Shown: one piece after another, positions 1 to 12,681 of the stretch | Numbering within the stretch: the first letter of the stretch is position 1 | Layout of the letters: each line of letters opens with the position of its first letter | NCBI GenBank assembly: GCA_019925105.1 | Contig: JAHGAU010000051.1 | Span: forward strand, 1-39,147 | DNA length: 39,147 nt | Source: Niebla homalea | Taxonomy: Eukaryota > Ascomycota > Lecanoromycetes > Lecanorales > Ramalinaceae | Reading direction: 5' to 3' | Notes under the pieces: generated by a model | Database searches by the model: none | Told to the model about the DNA's origin: nothing | The model's input: the letters and a program-made list of their open reading frames with translations, nothing else | Program-made: the position numbers and the translations under genes

Positions 1-115
1 GGAGCGGACGGCAAAAGGGGCGCGCTTTCCGGCTTCTGGCCCAGTGTGGCTTAATTGGGTTTAACGGCCGCCCAGCTGGGATATGCGTGGTCTTATTGTC
101 CCTTACCGCTTTCTT
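1..115. other. Left flank of normal composition (edge of RIP block A)
   Basis: This edge is GC-rich compared with everything that follows. It still carries CA and TG: the first 60 bases hold two CA and four TG, while comparable stretches inside the block hold none. The change to TA-rich DNA falls roughly between 100 and 130. I read it as unmutated flanking DNA or the last unmutated part of a neighbouring gene. No reading frame can be judged because the window starts here. Confidence 0.6.
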
Positions 116-263
116 AACATAAATACCGCCTTCCCTTTATATTTCTTCTTTCTTCCTTTTAATTTTTTACCCTTATTTATATTAGTTTTTACCCCTTTTT
201 TATTAATTATATAGTTAATAATTATTCTTCTCTGGCTTTATTGTTCGGACCTTATTTATAAAT

Positions 264-622
264 ATTACCTTAATAATGCCTTCCTTATTATACCTTACCG
301 TTAATTAAACGATTAATATAGGATTATTCGTAATTATTACCTTAATAATATTTTCCTTATTATATTTTATTATTAATTAAATAATCGGCGTAAGATTACT
401 TATAATTATTACCTTAATAATACCTTCCTTATTATACCTTACCGTTAATTAAACGATTAACATAAGATTACTCGTAATTATTATTTTAATAATATTTTTC
501 CTATTATATTTTACCGTTAATTAAATGATTAACGTAAGATTATTTATAATTATTACCTTAATAATATTTTTTTATTATACCTTTACGGCTAATTAAGCGA
601 TCGGTATAAGATTATAGGAATT
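264..622. repeat. Tandem array, 5 x 72 bp
   Basis: Five direct copies start at 264, 336, 408, 480 and 552, each exactly 72 bp after the last. Each begins with a version of ATTACCTTAATAAT and carries a conserved TTAATTAA-type core in the middle. The copies differ mainly by C/T and G/A changes, so the array existed before or during RIP. The period is a multiple of three, and on the minus strand each unit can be read with one TAA stop, so a 24-residue coding repeat is possible but not shown. The DNA just upstream (190-263) may hold a further decayed copy. Confidence 0.85.
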
Positions 623-1000
623 AATAATAATAATTAATAATTAATATTATTCTTTTATAGTAATAATTAATTAAAAAAATATTTTACGCTTTTAAGTAAG
701 TTTCTGCTACGCCGTTAATTTACGACTTTAAGTTAAATTATAAAGTAATTTCTTAATTTCCCCTATATTAAATTTAATAAAGATCGGCGGTACCTTACCG
801 GTTTAATTTAACTTATTTAAGTTTTATAAGCGTTAATTATAGTATTAATTAATATTATTTAAATTAAAAAATAACTTTAAGGAGGCGTATATAATATAGA
901 GGCTCGGCTAAATTATATTTTTATTTTTTAAGTTAAAAACTTTATTAAGATCGAGTTATATAAACTTTTCATAAATAGGTACTTAATACTTTACGGATAA
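623..1000. other. No recognisable gene; RIP-mutated spacer
   Basis: This stretch separates the 72-bp array from the 33-bp coding array. It is TA-rich with frequent TAA stops in all frames. The last 40 bases share a frame with the downstream 11-residue repeat and show TAA at what could have been glutamine codons, so they may be the upstream part of the same lost reading frame. Confidence 0.5.
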
Positions 1001-1198
1001 GACGGCTGAGGAAAGTCAGTTGGTCGAAGTGGAGACGGCTAAGGAAAGTCAGCTAGTCGAAGTTAAGACGGCTGAGGAAGGTTAGCTAGTTGAAGTTGAA
1101 ACGGTTAAAGAAGGTTAGTTAGTCGAAGTCAAAACGGCTGAGGAAGGTTAACTGGTCGAAGTCGAGACGGTTAAGGAAGGTTAACTGGTCGAAATTAA
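1001..1198 (+). repeat. Coding minisatellite, 6 x 33 bp (11-residue repeat) with RIP stops
   Basis: Six direct 33-bp units start at 1001, 1034, 1067, 1100, 1133 and 1166. Read from 1002 on the plus strand, the first unit encodes TAEESQLVEVE, and the others are variants such as TAKESQLVEVK. The frame is kept across all six. The glutamine codon is CAG in units 1 and 2, TAG in units 3 and 4, and TAA in units 5 and 6. Acidic residues and the LVEV core are conserved. This looks like a repetitive acidic segment of a real protein whose glutamine codons were turned into stops. The parent protein is not recognised. The array is GC-richer than its surroundings because the repeat encodes Glu, Ala, Thr and Val. 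Confidence 0.8.
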
Positions 1199-2523
1199 GA
1201 CATAAACCTAAAAGAACCTTTTCTTTTATAATTTTTAAAGGGGTGCCTTTAAGACATTAATCCTCTTTACGCTAAGGATTAAGAAGGGATAATATAATTA
1301 ATATTAATAAAAAGGCTTAGCTTAAAGGTTATTATAAGACGGTTAATTAAATACGCGGTTTATATAATTAAAGGACTTATTAACGTATATTAATTAATAT
1401 AAGATTTAACGGCTATTAACGATTAAATAATTATAAAAGGAATAAGTCTTAAGAAATAAGAAGAAAGAATTTAATATTAATCTTAAAGCTTTTAATATAA
1501 ATATAGCTCCTCCTACCATTTAACTTTTAATCTTAAAATTTCCTTTTTAATTTTTATATTTAAGTAAATTAATCTTATTAGATTATTTAGTTCCCTTTAT
1601 ACTTTATATTTTAGAATAGCCTTTATTAATATAAATATTATTAATTTCTATAAATAACTTTTACTTAAGGTAAATTTACGTAATAATTACCGGCCTCCGG
1701 TATATAAAATACTTATTTTTAATCGTTTTTAGGAAAGCCGTTAAGTTCTTAAAATTAATAATAAATTAAAGGAGAAAGTTAATAACTTTAATCCGATTTA
1801 AGTATTAAATACGGCCTTATTATTACTTAACGATCCCTTAACTTTTATTATTATTAAAGTAAACGGTAAAAATAAATTACTTATTTTATAAGTTAAATAA
1901 TAATTAATAACTCCGTAAATATAATAAAGGAACGAGAAAACTATAGCGGTATTTATAATAATAACCTTAAAGATTTCTTAAGTTTTAAAGACTTATTATT
2001 AAACGTAAATAAAATATAAAAGTTATAAAGCGCATATAAGAATAATATATATTTAATGGATAAGCTAAATATAAACTTTAAATATATATTTAAATATAAA
2101 TAGAAAAAGAGTAATATATTTAATTTATAACTTAACTTTATTTATTTATATAATTGATAAAATTACGAATAAGATAATAATGAAAATTATATTATTAACC
2201 CGGAGTAAATAAACTTCTAGGATAATTAAGGCGATAATTATATTTACCTTAATTATTATCTATTATTTAAGTAGTATTACCGCGATTATAGTAAAAAGCG
2301 AGGTTTATTAAATATCTTATTAGTTTTTTTAATAAATTTAAATATTAAATAAGATTTACGTTTTATCTTAATAACTATAATATTAATATTATTTATTAAA
2401 GCTCTTATTCTATATTAAGAGTCTAAGATCTCTTATATTTATAATATTAACCTTTTAATAAGAGCTTATATATAAACCAATAATATAAACGTCGTTTTTA
2501 ACGATAATAATTAATTTTATTAA
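1199..2523. other. RIP-mutated stretch, no recognisable gene
   Basis: No promoter, RNA gene or conserved motif is visible. From about 2150 the plus frame that becomes open at 2524 is interrupted only by TAA and TAG, so the coding remnant described next may begin here. This is weak, because in TA-rich DNA any frame shows mostly TAA and TAG stops. Confidence 0.4.
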
Positions 2524-2796
2524 GAAGTTAAAGTATTAGAAAATAAAGAATATCCGAGTAATTATAATAAAAAAAGTATTATATTATACCCTTTAAAGAA
2601 AAAACTACGATCTATTATTAAGAAGAAGCCTTTACCGAAACGTTATATTAAACGTTATCGTTTCTTATTATTATTTATTTCGGATAAAGAAAATAAAGGT
2701 AACCTTTTACTTTTTTTATTTCCTTTTATTCCGGTTAATTTAAAAAGAAAAAAGTATATTAATAATAAGTATAATTGCGTTATAAAAAGGTTAATA
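2524..2796 (+). pseudogene. 91-codon stop-free remnant, lysine/arginine-rich, unrecognised
   Basis: The frame starting at 2524 runs 91 codons without a stop, which is unusual in this composition, where a stop is expected about every ten codons. It is bounded by TAA at 2521 and TAG at 2797. There is no ATG, so it can only be an internal piece of a broken gene. The translation is basic, with segments such as PLKKKLRSIIKKKPLPKR and a hydrophobic stretch LLLFLFPFIP. Continuing in the same frame past the TAG and several TAA codons gives a second basic patch, NRGRKRPRK, near 2875-2901, similar to AT-hook or nuclear-localisation sequences. The stops fit mutated CAG, TGG or CAA. I do not recognise the protein; a transposon-encoded DNA-binding protein is one possibility. 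Chance is not excluded. Confidence 0.35.
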
Positions 2797-3164
2797 TAGT
2801 ATATAGGCTCTTAAATAGCGATTATCTATAAATAATAAAACTAGGAAAAAAAGATCTTAAAAGAAAAAAAGGTGAACCGGGGGCGTAAGAGACCCCGGAA
2901 GTAATACCTTATTTAATAAAAGGATTCCTGGATGGATAGGGCTTATTTAATGAGCTTAAATTTATTATAAGATTAAAAGGAGAAGAAAATAAGTTAATAT
3001 AATTATTAGCTTAAATATAAATATAATAAACGAGTATAATATTATAAATAGATTATTATTATTTAATTTTATTATTAATAAAAAGCTAAGTTTTATTTAA
3101 TATAAATTATTATAGCTTAATTTTACTTAAATTAAATCATTATTACGGTACTATTTAATTTATT

Positions 3165-3383
3165 ATGGAATATTCCTCTTTTTTATTCTGTAATTCCTTT
3201 TTAAATTTTTATATAATAATATTACCGATAAACGATAATAAGAAGCCTTTATTATTAAGAAGGCTGGTAATTAAACCTACCGGAATACCCTCTAAATATA
3301 GTATAATTCATAACGGGCTTTCCGATTATATAACCTTCTTATATTATAGTTATTTATTATTTAATTATTTAAATTTACTTTAA
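3165..3383 (+). pseudogene. 72-codon ATG-initiated open frame, unrecognised
   Basis: This is one of the few ATG-initiated open frames in the window, ending at TAA just before the 136-bp array begins. The translation starts MEYSSFLFCNSFLNF, is rich in Leu, Ile, Tyr and Asn, and contains KKPLLLRRLVIKPTGIPSKY in the middle. There is no signal peptide of clear form, no motif and no known domain. The high Ile and Tyr content is what RIP makes of Thr (ACA to ATA) and His (CAT to TAT) codons, so it is better read as a fragment of a mutated coding region than as a working small gene. It follows the basic remnant at 2524-2796 on the same strand, in another frame. Confidence 0.25.
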
Positions 3384-3384
3384 C

Positions 3385-4205
3385 CGTAATATTTTATATA
3401 TATTCTTAATCTATAAAGTCTTATAAATACTTTTTAATAAATAAATTTAAGCTTAGAATTATATAATAAGGAATCGGATTTATAAGTTAATATTAATATT
3501 TTATAATAATATCTTATACGCGGTTTTAACTCTTAGGAATTTTTAAATAAATAATTAATTCTAAGATTAAAACTATATAATATAAGCTTATTAAACTTTT
3601 TAAATAAATGGGTTTATAAGTTAATATTAATACCTTTTATCAATACTTTATATACGTTCTTAACTTCTTAAACTTTAAGAGTACTTATAGATAAGTAAAT
3701 TAAAGACTAAATTTATATAATATAAACTTATTAACTTTAAAAAACGGACCTATAAGTTAATCTTAATACCTCTTAATAATACTTTATATATATTCCTGAC
3801 TTCTTGGACTTTAAGAATACTTATAGATAAGTAAATTAAAGATTAAATCTATATAATATAAACTTATTAATTTTAAAAAACGGACTTATAAGTTAATCTT
3901 AATATTTCTTAATAATACTTTACGAACGTATTTAACTTCCCGGAATTTAAGAGTACTTTTAAATAAATAAACGGAAGATTAAATTTATATAACGTAAACT
4001 TATTAACCTTTAAAAGGACTTATTTATAAGTTAATTCTAATATTTTATAATAATATTTTATATATATTCCTAACTTCTAAGGGTATATAAATAATCCTAA
4101 ATAAATAAATTAAAGTCTGGATTTATATAATATAGAAATATAAAATTTTTATTAAACGGATTTATAAGTTAACGTTAATACTTTATAGTAGTATTTTAAT
4201 AAAAG
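3385..4205. repeat. Tandem array, about 6 x 134-138 bp
   Basis: The motif TATAAGTTAA recurs at 3481, 3615, 3751, 3887, 4025 and 4163, giving spacings of 134, 136, 136, 138 and 138. Each unit also contains a copy of a TTTATATAT/TTCCTGACTT-like segment and an AAATAAATTAAAG-like segment in fixed order. A partial unit precedes 3481 (from about 3385), and the last unit is cut off near 4205. Spacing varies by 2-bp steps that are not multiples of three, so this is a non-coding satellite-like array. It directly follows the open frame ending at 3383, so it may be the non-coding tail or subterminal region of a transposon. Long non-coding tandem arrays of this type occur inside some fungal mobile elements, but no family match is claimed. 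Confidence 0.85.
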
Positions 4206-5046
4206 TCGGACGATACGGACTTAATTAAGACCTAATATAATAGGATATATTATTATCGTTCGATGTTATAAATTTATAAGCCGATAATTATTACATATTA
4301 AGGTATATTATAAGTATTTTAGATTATAAAAACTTAAGAATAAACTTTAATTAAAAATAATTATTAATATATATAAAAAGTAATCCGTAAAACAGCAAGA
4401 TATATAGATTCTTACTATAATAATACCCTTAGTATATATTAATATTAAGTTTACTTAATAATTTACGTATTCTTATATAATTATATCCTTAAATTTACGA
4501 CTTAAAATTATTTATAAAGAAATACGTAACTTAACTTAAAAGGCGTATATTTTAATAACGAATTACGCGAGCTTATTTTTAAAAGGATTTTAACTTATAA
4601 ATTATTATTTAAAAAGCTCTTAAATTATAAATATAAATATAATTTATATTAAACTAAAAAATACGTTAATATCGTTTTTTTATAAATTCGTTTAATAATA
4701 AATAAGATATTAAAATGCTTAAGAAAATATAAAATAAGTTTAACTTATAAGTTATTAATAAGCGTAAAATACTTTTTATATAAAAGGTTATAAATATAAT
4801 AAATAAATATCTTATTATTTTAATTTAGGATCGTAAAAAGTTTAAATATATCGGCTAAGATAAACTTAAATATCTTAAATATAAGCTTTAATTATTAATA
4901 AAGCTTAAAAAAACAGTTAAATATTACTTAAAGTTATATAAAAGAAGTTAGAGTAAAATATTCCCGTAACTTAAAAAACGCCCCTATACCGTTATATATT
5001 AATATTAAAAATAGCGTAACAATCTATTATAACTTAATTAAATTAT

Positions 5047-5066
5047 AAGCTTAACTGTTTAAGCTT
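5047..5066. repeat. Hairpin, 8-bp arms, 4-base loop
   Basis: The arms AAGCTTAA and TTAAGCTT are perfect complements around the loop CTGT. It lies 31 bases before a second, longer AT-only hairpin. It could be the end hairpin of an element, or chance in AT-rich DNA. The retained TG in the loop shows that not every TpG here was changed. Confidence 0.5.
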
Positions 5067-5097
5067 TTATATTTTTATTTATTATTAATTTTAATTA

Positions 5098-5134
5098 TTA
5101 ATTTTATTAATAATAAAATAATTAATAAAATTAA
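5098..5134. repeat. Hairpin, 14-bp perfect arms
   Basis: The left arm 5098-5111 and right arm 5121-5134 are perfect reverse complements (TTAATTTTATTAAT and its complement) separated by nine A/T bases. It is made of A and T only, so chance is more likely than for mixed sequence. A 14-bp perfect match next to another hairpin is still notable. Confidence 0.5.
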
Positions 5135-7105
5135 GTTCGAACTTTCAAAATTAAGCTTTATCGTTTATTAACGTCGGGCGTCGGATAAATTATATAATAA
5201 TATAGCTCTTTAATTAATTAATTACTTAAGAATAAGTTAATTTTATTAATAATATTTAATAACTTTTAACTTTAATACTTTATCCCCGGAAGGATAAAGA
5301 TTAACCGTTATAGCTAGGCTTAATAAAGGAATCTACTTATATTAGATTTTTTCTGGAAATAAAATAAAGTTATATATATTTTACTTATTAACTTTAATAG
5401 TATTTATATTCCCGGATACTTTATTATAAATTACTTAATTAATATTAATAATCTATTTAATACTTTTCTTTTTACTAAGTTAATTATAATTTAGGGCTAT
5501 AATATTTAAGTCTTTAATTATAGTTTTTTAATAAGGATTACGGTTTATATTTCAGTAATTATAACTGACTTTATAAGATATGGATTTAAATATCTTAAAG
5601 GAGCATTTATAATAAGCGATAAAGGTTTTAAAGTATTATATTTATAATTAAAGACGTTTAACTTAAAAGGGAGAATAAGTTACTTAATATATAAACGTTT
5701 CTTATAAATTAACGGAGTATATATCCCTTTTAATAATAATAAAACCGTAAACTTTAAGCGCGTTAACGATAGTCTTAATAACTTCTACTATATTAAAGTC
5801 GACCTTAAGACTTCGTCTTAAGGGATAGATACCGGTCCTTAAGACCTTTATTATTTATATCGATAACCGTATTAAAGAAAATAAATATATAGCCGGAAGG
5901 AAAACATTAAGGTAATTACTTATATAATTATATTATTAACGGAAAAACTTTAGCGATATTAATCCTTAAAGGTTTTCTTTATTCTTATAATTATTTCGTT
6001 ATCCCTTAAGATAACTATAAAGGTTTATTTAAGCGTATATTACTTTAATCTTATTATTACTTACTTAATTACGGATAATAATAGTTTTATAGGTATCGTT
6101 AATAATATAATTATCCTTAAATATTTATATATTTAGGTACTTATAAGTCTTAAGTTTAAAGTTTAAATATTATAAATGATAAACTCTTATTAAAACATTA
6201 TTAAATATAAAGGCTTAATTAATAAGCGTTTATTATTTAAGTATATATTTCTTAAATTTAATAATGAGATTCTAAAGTAAATAGATTTTAAAGTCGGTAA
6301 GGATTCTATATTTATAAACCCGATATTAACTCCGCGATATACTTAAGAATAAGTTTATAATTAAGAATACTAAGTTTTATATACTTCGACTTAAATATAA
6401 GTATATAGATTAAAAAATTAATATTTTTGCTTTTAATTTAATTATTTACTATATTATAAAAGGTTATAAGCTATTTCCGGACTTAAATCTTAACGATAAT
6501 AAAATATAAATTATAAAAAGGTTTATATTAGGCTGGTTTTTAAATATTAAATATCGCTTAATAAATTTTATAATATATAAATACTGGCTAGGAAATTATA
6601 CTTTAATAAATACGGTTTTATAAAGTCTTTAATCCGTATAAGGATTTTTAGACGTTACGATTTCAGAGGAATATAAGATATTTAATAACTTATAAAGGGT
6701 ATTTATAAAGATAATATTATATATTATTTATTTAAATTCAGTTATTAAGGGTCGGTAATAATAATCTTATTATACCGTTAAGTAAAATATCTACTTTATA
6801 TTCCTTACGATCGTAATTAAGCTTTTTAAATATTTAAAAATAATTAATAATTTAAGAGCTTAACCTTTAAATAATATTTACGTTTGGATAAAAGGATTAT
6901 CGAGGTTATATAGGATATATATAAGTATAAAGAATTTATACGGAAAGAATATTAATTAAAATAATTATTAATATTAAAGTTACGTTTAAGTATTATAATA
7001 TATTATAATTTTCTTATAGTAAGCTCTTTAATAAGTATCTTTATTTATAGTAATCCTTATCCGTAGTATTAATAGTTAAGAATTTTATATTATACTACTT
7101 ACGTA

Positions 7106-7279
7106 AATAATATTTTATAATACTTACTTTTATTAATAAAATAATGTCCTATAGTATTTACTTTTTACTAGCGGAATAATATCCTATAATACTTACTTTT
7201 TATTAATAGAATAATATCCTATAGTACCTACTTTTTATTAATAAAATAATATCTTATAGTATTTCCTTTTTATTAATTA
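7106..7279. repeat. Tandem array, 5 x 35 bp
   Basis: Units begin at 7106 (34 bp), 7140, 7175, 7210 and 7245 (35 bp each). Each starts with AATAATATCC or a C/T variant and ends in a CTTTTTATTAAT-like segment. A further decayed copy may follow to about 7325. The differences between units are mostly transitions, as expected from RIP. The period is not a multiple of three, so this is a non-coding minisatellite. Confidence 0.85.
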
Positions 7280-10200
7280 AATAAGGTTTATATAGTTTCT
7301 ATTATATTTACTTTCTGGTAATAAAATAGCTTTATATAATTGCTTAATATTATTATTAATTAAACATACTATAATACTTATTTCCTTTAGAATAAGAATA
7401 CTTAATAAATTTAATTTTAATAAAAATTACTCCTTTTATTGATTTCTTAATATTTTGCTTTTTAATTCCCTTTTTTAATTTATATTATTATAGCCTTTAT
7501 TTTATTCTTAAATAATTATTTTAATTAAAAATACTTTATTAAATATTTAGGTTTTTAACTACGTTTATAACCTCGATAAATAATAATACCGTAATAATAA
7601 CGTTATCGTTAACCGTATATTTAAGCGATTTATTCCAAGAATAGTTATTATTAACCTTATATAATAATTATAACGTTTGAAACCTTTATTAAATTTATTA
7701 ATAAATATTTACCGTTTTAATATTAAAAATAAAAAAAATCTTAATTAAGAAGGATAAATTTAAATTATTATTAATTTAGAAAGAAGCCGTATTTAATTAA
7801 CTTAACTTTAAATTATTATAAATTCTTTAAACTTATAAGACGTAATAGCTTATTTATAATATAGTTATAGCGATTAAATATTTATTAAAGTTTAAAGTAA
7901 TAAAGTTATAAAAGTTTATATTCCGATTTAAGATTAATTAAATCGGACTATAAGCGCTATATATAACGTAACGTATTATAATAATATAACGGTATTTAAA
8001 GGCTTAAAGGAATTATATTGCCGGTTCCGTAACGTTAAATTAAGACTCCTTAAGTTTAAATTAAAAATTAAATATATTAAAGTAAGTTATTGCGTCGAGA
8101 TCTTTCTGTATATTAATAATTATTAATTTTAAATAAATTCTTTACCCTTAAAATTTATTAACTATTTATTATTTTTATTATAAATAAATATATATAATAA
8201 AAACGTATTAATTCTTTAAAACGTTCCTTAACGTTATACGTAAGTTATACCAAAAGAAAATTAATTATAAAGGCTAATTAAATTAAATATTTAAACTTAT
8301 AATACCGCTTTTAAGTACGTTATAATACTGGTATCCTTAAGTCTTTTAATAAAGTCTTAAAGCTATTATATATATTAAAATCTTAAGGTATTAATAATAC
8401 TTATTATTTATTTATATAAGGATTACTTCCGTTTATATATATAACCAAGTATTTTTCGCTTTTTATTTATATATTAAGGTTAAGGGAATATATAGTAATG
8501 CTCGATAAATTACGTTACGATATAGCTTTAATAAAGTTATATAAGTAAAAAACGGAGGATAAATTATATAATATCCTTAAATATTATAATTTAAGTTAAT
8601 CGGGTTAAATTAAATAATATAATATAACTTAATTATTTTTATACCGATAATACTTAATTATAATTAATTACTTATATTTTTATCTTATTTATATAATTTT
8701 AAAAATATAATAGCGCTTAAATTTCGGTTTTTATTATTAAGCTTTAGAAATGGATTTAATTAAGCCTTAAATAAATTTATTATTATTATTAATTACTTTA
8801 ATAAAGTTATATAGGTTTTTAATTATTATATAATTATATATAAGAAAGTATAAAGCCGGGTATATTCTTTAATACTTATGTAAATTATTTTATATATTAT
8901 TTCGTTATCGTATTAACTATAATATAAGGATCTTAATCGGAAGGATTAAGTCTTTATACTTTTAAAAAATAATATAGGCCCGGATATCGGTATAAATTAA
9001 GATATATCCTTTAAAATACATTTATTAAACTCTATAAAGGATATTAATAAAGGTTTTTAATATATACGATATTTATATTTATTTTTACGTATTCTAAGAA
9101 TCTGATTATAAGGAACCTATAATTAATAGTAAACTTATATATTTAAGGGATTCGGGTTTTAAGGGTAATCCCAGGGACGGATAGGATTAAATATTAGCCT
9201 TTAAATCAATATATTTATTGCGTTTTTAAAGGAATAAAAATAACTTAATTTAAGTTAAATAAGTTAAGATAAATATTAGGATTACGCTTAAAAATATAAT
9301 TAATATATTAAAATTATTAAGTAAATATTAATACTGGTTATTAAAATATTTTTAATAAATTACTTATTTATTTTTATTTATAGTATTATTAATTAAGTTA
9401 TAAGATTAAATTTAAAAGGCGTATAATTTCTTAAATAAATATAAGTATAGAATTATAAAAATAACGACCAGTTACCGATAATTATTTAAGAACTCCGTAA
9501 TATAAATATATAAGGAAATAATAATTATTAAAGGTGAATTAAAGGGGCTAAAGTTTTAATATATTAAAACTTAACATATTATACTTTAATTAATTTATAA
9601 TTAATCTTATTATCTTAAATATTAACCGAAGTTAACGATTTAAATATATTTAAGTTATTATAATTAATATTATTATTATAATACTTATTATTAATTATAA
9701 CTAATTATATATTAATAAATATAAAAGTATATATAAACTTAAATATAGAAAATTTCCTATTATAACTCCTTTTTTACCATGTTTTCTCTATTATTTATAT
9801 AAAATATATTTATTATTTATTTTATTTACTTTAGTTTCTTAATCGGGAATTTAATTATTATATAATTTATTTTATTTACGGGCTTCTATTAAAGAAACGA
9901 CTTAAATTATACTTTATAAGTATAAATTTAAGGGATTTTTATAACTTTTACGTAATCTCTCCTTATTCTGGATATTATACGATTACTGGGAATTAAGAAT
10001 AAATATCCTAGATTTTAATAAATATATACTTTAATAATTAATAAAGTAATAAGGGCGGACTTTATCGGAATAGCAATTAACATTATAATAAGCGTTTCGT
10101 CTATAGCGTTATTAATATATAAAGTATTTAAATACCTATATATTATAAAAGGTTATTAATAAGAATAATAGCTTATTATATTATAATAATTTTTCAATTA

Positions 10201-12681
10201 TATATTCAATCGTCGATATAAAGTAATATATTTCTTAATCCTTATATTTATTATTATTAATAATATTATAACTTTAAGGTATCTTTATTTTTCGTTATTT
10301 TAATTAAAATATTATTAACTTATTTATAATATTATTATTAAATCCTTAAACCGATAAGCCGCCTTTACCGGGTTTCTTATCGTATATATGTTTTAGTATA
10401 TCGTCCTGGCGCTTTTCGGTACGGTAAGCTTAAGTATAGTTTTTAACCGATAAGTTAAACGTTTTCTTATACTTTTTAAAACTATAACTTATGGCTTAAT
10501 AACGTTATTAGCTTATGCTTAATTAATATTAAATTAATATAGTCTTTTTAATTAACCGTTCTTAAACTTTCTTATAATCGGTTTATACCCCCGATATCTT
10601 TATTTAATATTAATAATTACTGCTTACGGGTTAAATAAATTTTATATTTATAATTATTATCGCGGTATAATAATATTTTATTAAATTCTATAGGAAAGTA
10701 AAACCTTTTATTTACGTATAAAATTGACTATTATACCTTACTTATATTATAAAATTATAATTAACTCGCGTTCGGGAAGGTTATAATAATGTTCCGATAA
10801 AGTTACCGCGATAGGAACCTAATAGAACTTTATAATTTTATTAAGACTTTAACTTAAGCCCGGAGAAACTATTTTAATAAAATATTGCGTTTAATAAAAA
10901 GCGAATACTTAGCTTTAAACTTATATTTTTAAGTAATATTTCTATAGAAGTACGAAATCTTTCTTAAGATAAAGATTAAAGGATAGCCTTTTATTTCTTT
11001 AAAAGCTTTAATTTTATTACTTTTAAGATTTTTATTAAATTCTTATTTATAATATATTTTAATTAAGAATTATCTTTAAAGGATTATATAAATGACAGAG
11101 TATTATAGGATTTTATAAGGAGGAAAAGAATTGAAAAAAAGCTATTTTAAGCGCCGGAAAAGGATAATATTAATATATATAAAATTATAATTAAACTTAA
11201 AATAAAGTATACGTTAATAATATAAAATAAAATAAAAAGGATTTAGAAACCGGCTTAAAAAGTGATATAAATATAATATTATAAATACTTAAATAAGCCT
11301 AAGATTACTTAAGATTTAATATATAATATATATAGGTATATCCGATATCCAGAATATTTAATAAAAATATATACGGAGATTAAGACTTAATCGATATATA
11401 TATAAAGAATAATATAATAACGGTAATTAAAGAAGTAAATATTATTTTAAACTTAATTATTTAATTATAACCATTAAACTCTTATTAAAGTTACCTTAAA
11501 AAGGCATTATTTATTAATATTATTACTTAAGCTATTATAAATTCCTATTAAGCGTATAAGATTTATAAAGAATAATCCGATATAAATAAAAATTTTATCC
11601 GTATTTTATTTAATTATTAACGCCGTTATAAATTATTAATTAATAATTTATATTTATTATAAGTAAAAGGTATAACGTTAAAGGGTATTAAGTAAGGAAA
11701 GTTTAAGTTGGTATCTTCGTAAATCCTTATAGAACGGGATAAAAAGTTAAGTACCCGATAAAGCCATATAATAATAATAGCTTTACCGATTAAACCTTCC
11801 TCTTTAAACTTTATATAAATAAATATTAATAAATATATATTTCTTTAAATATAAAGATATATTTTATAAGATTTTATTATATCGTTTAAGTTAAGGTATA
11901 CTTAAGTATAAAGTATTACTTTATAAAAACCAAATATAAATTTAAGACTCCGGACCTTTAAAAATAACTTTTACGTTAAAATCTACGCTTATAAGTCTTA
12001 ATTATAATTTATTATTTTATAGATTATAAGAAGAAATTAATAATAAATATAAATCTTAAATAATTAGCCTTAAAATAAGTAAGAAAAGCGTATAAAAAGG
12101 AAATAAAGTTAATAAACTTAAAGAGTTTTTATTTTAATAAACGTAATTATTACGTTATATAATTATATTATTATATATTATATACCGTTAATCTTTTAAA
12201 CGCTTAATTAAAAGTGCCTTTTAATATGGTCCTTTACGTCTTTATAATAACTTTTATATATTTTTATTTTAATAAATAAAGAATAATAACGTACGCTATA
12301 GAATCTAAGTTATAAATAAATATTTTATTAATTCCCGACTTTAATTAATAAAATCCTTTTTTAAATATTAAACCGTTATACGGAGGATTAATATTTCCTT
12401 AATAAAGTATTAAAGAATTTATATTAATTATTATATATAATTAAAAATATAATTTTAGATTTTTAATACTTAAAAGCTTATTTATAATTCTAGGATTTTA
12501 AATCGATCTTTAATAATTTATATTTAAATAAAGCGTAAAAGCTATAATCTACTTTTATTGGAACTTCAGCGTAGAGTATATTAATAAAACTTAAAAAAAA
12601 AAGGCAATAGCGGTTATTATTTTAAATTAAAGTATATTTATTACTATATTTATTATCGGCCCTATTATAGGTATAACGTTG
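7280..12681. other. RIP-mutated stretch, no recognisable gene
   Basis: About 5.4 kb of TA-rich DNA. A slightly more GC-rich patch at 10740-10870 can be read on the plus strand with few stops (for example SYRDRNLIELYNFIKTLT from about 10794), but the three plus frames all give plausible peptides and no domain can be assigned. A decayed gypsy-type chromodomain was considered there and not accepted. Nothing else stands out. Confidence 0.4.

Larger units (their letters stand above)
4206..7105. other. RIP-mutated stretch with two hairpins, no recognisable gene
   Basis: About 2.9 kb is without an intact frame. It contains the hairpin pair at 5047-5134. Around 5850-6350 the plus strand can be read with fairly protein-like composition (for example LLFKYIFLKFNNEILKQIDF near 6230-6290), but stops and frame uncertainty prevent a call. 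No reverse transcriptase, integrase or DDE motif could be picked out. Confidence 0.4.

Noticed and set aside
5850..6350. Plus-strand Starship-type tyrosine recombinase (DUF3435) remnant
   Set aside because: Some peptide looked coding-like, but no catalytic Arg/His/Tyr pattern or other diagnostic sequence was found.
10740..10870. Possible decayed gypsy chromodomain (TAGGAACC read as a mutated Trp-Glu-Pro)
   Set aside because: The expected residues before the Trp-Glu-Pro could not be aligned in a single frame, and all three plus frames look equally plausible.
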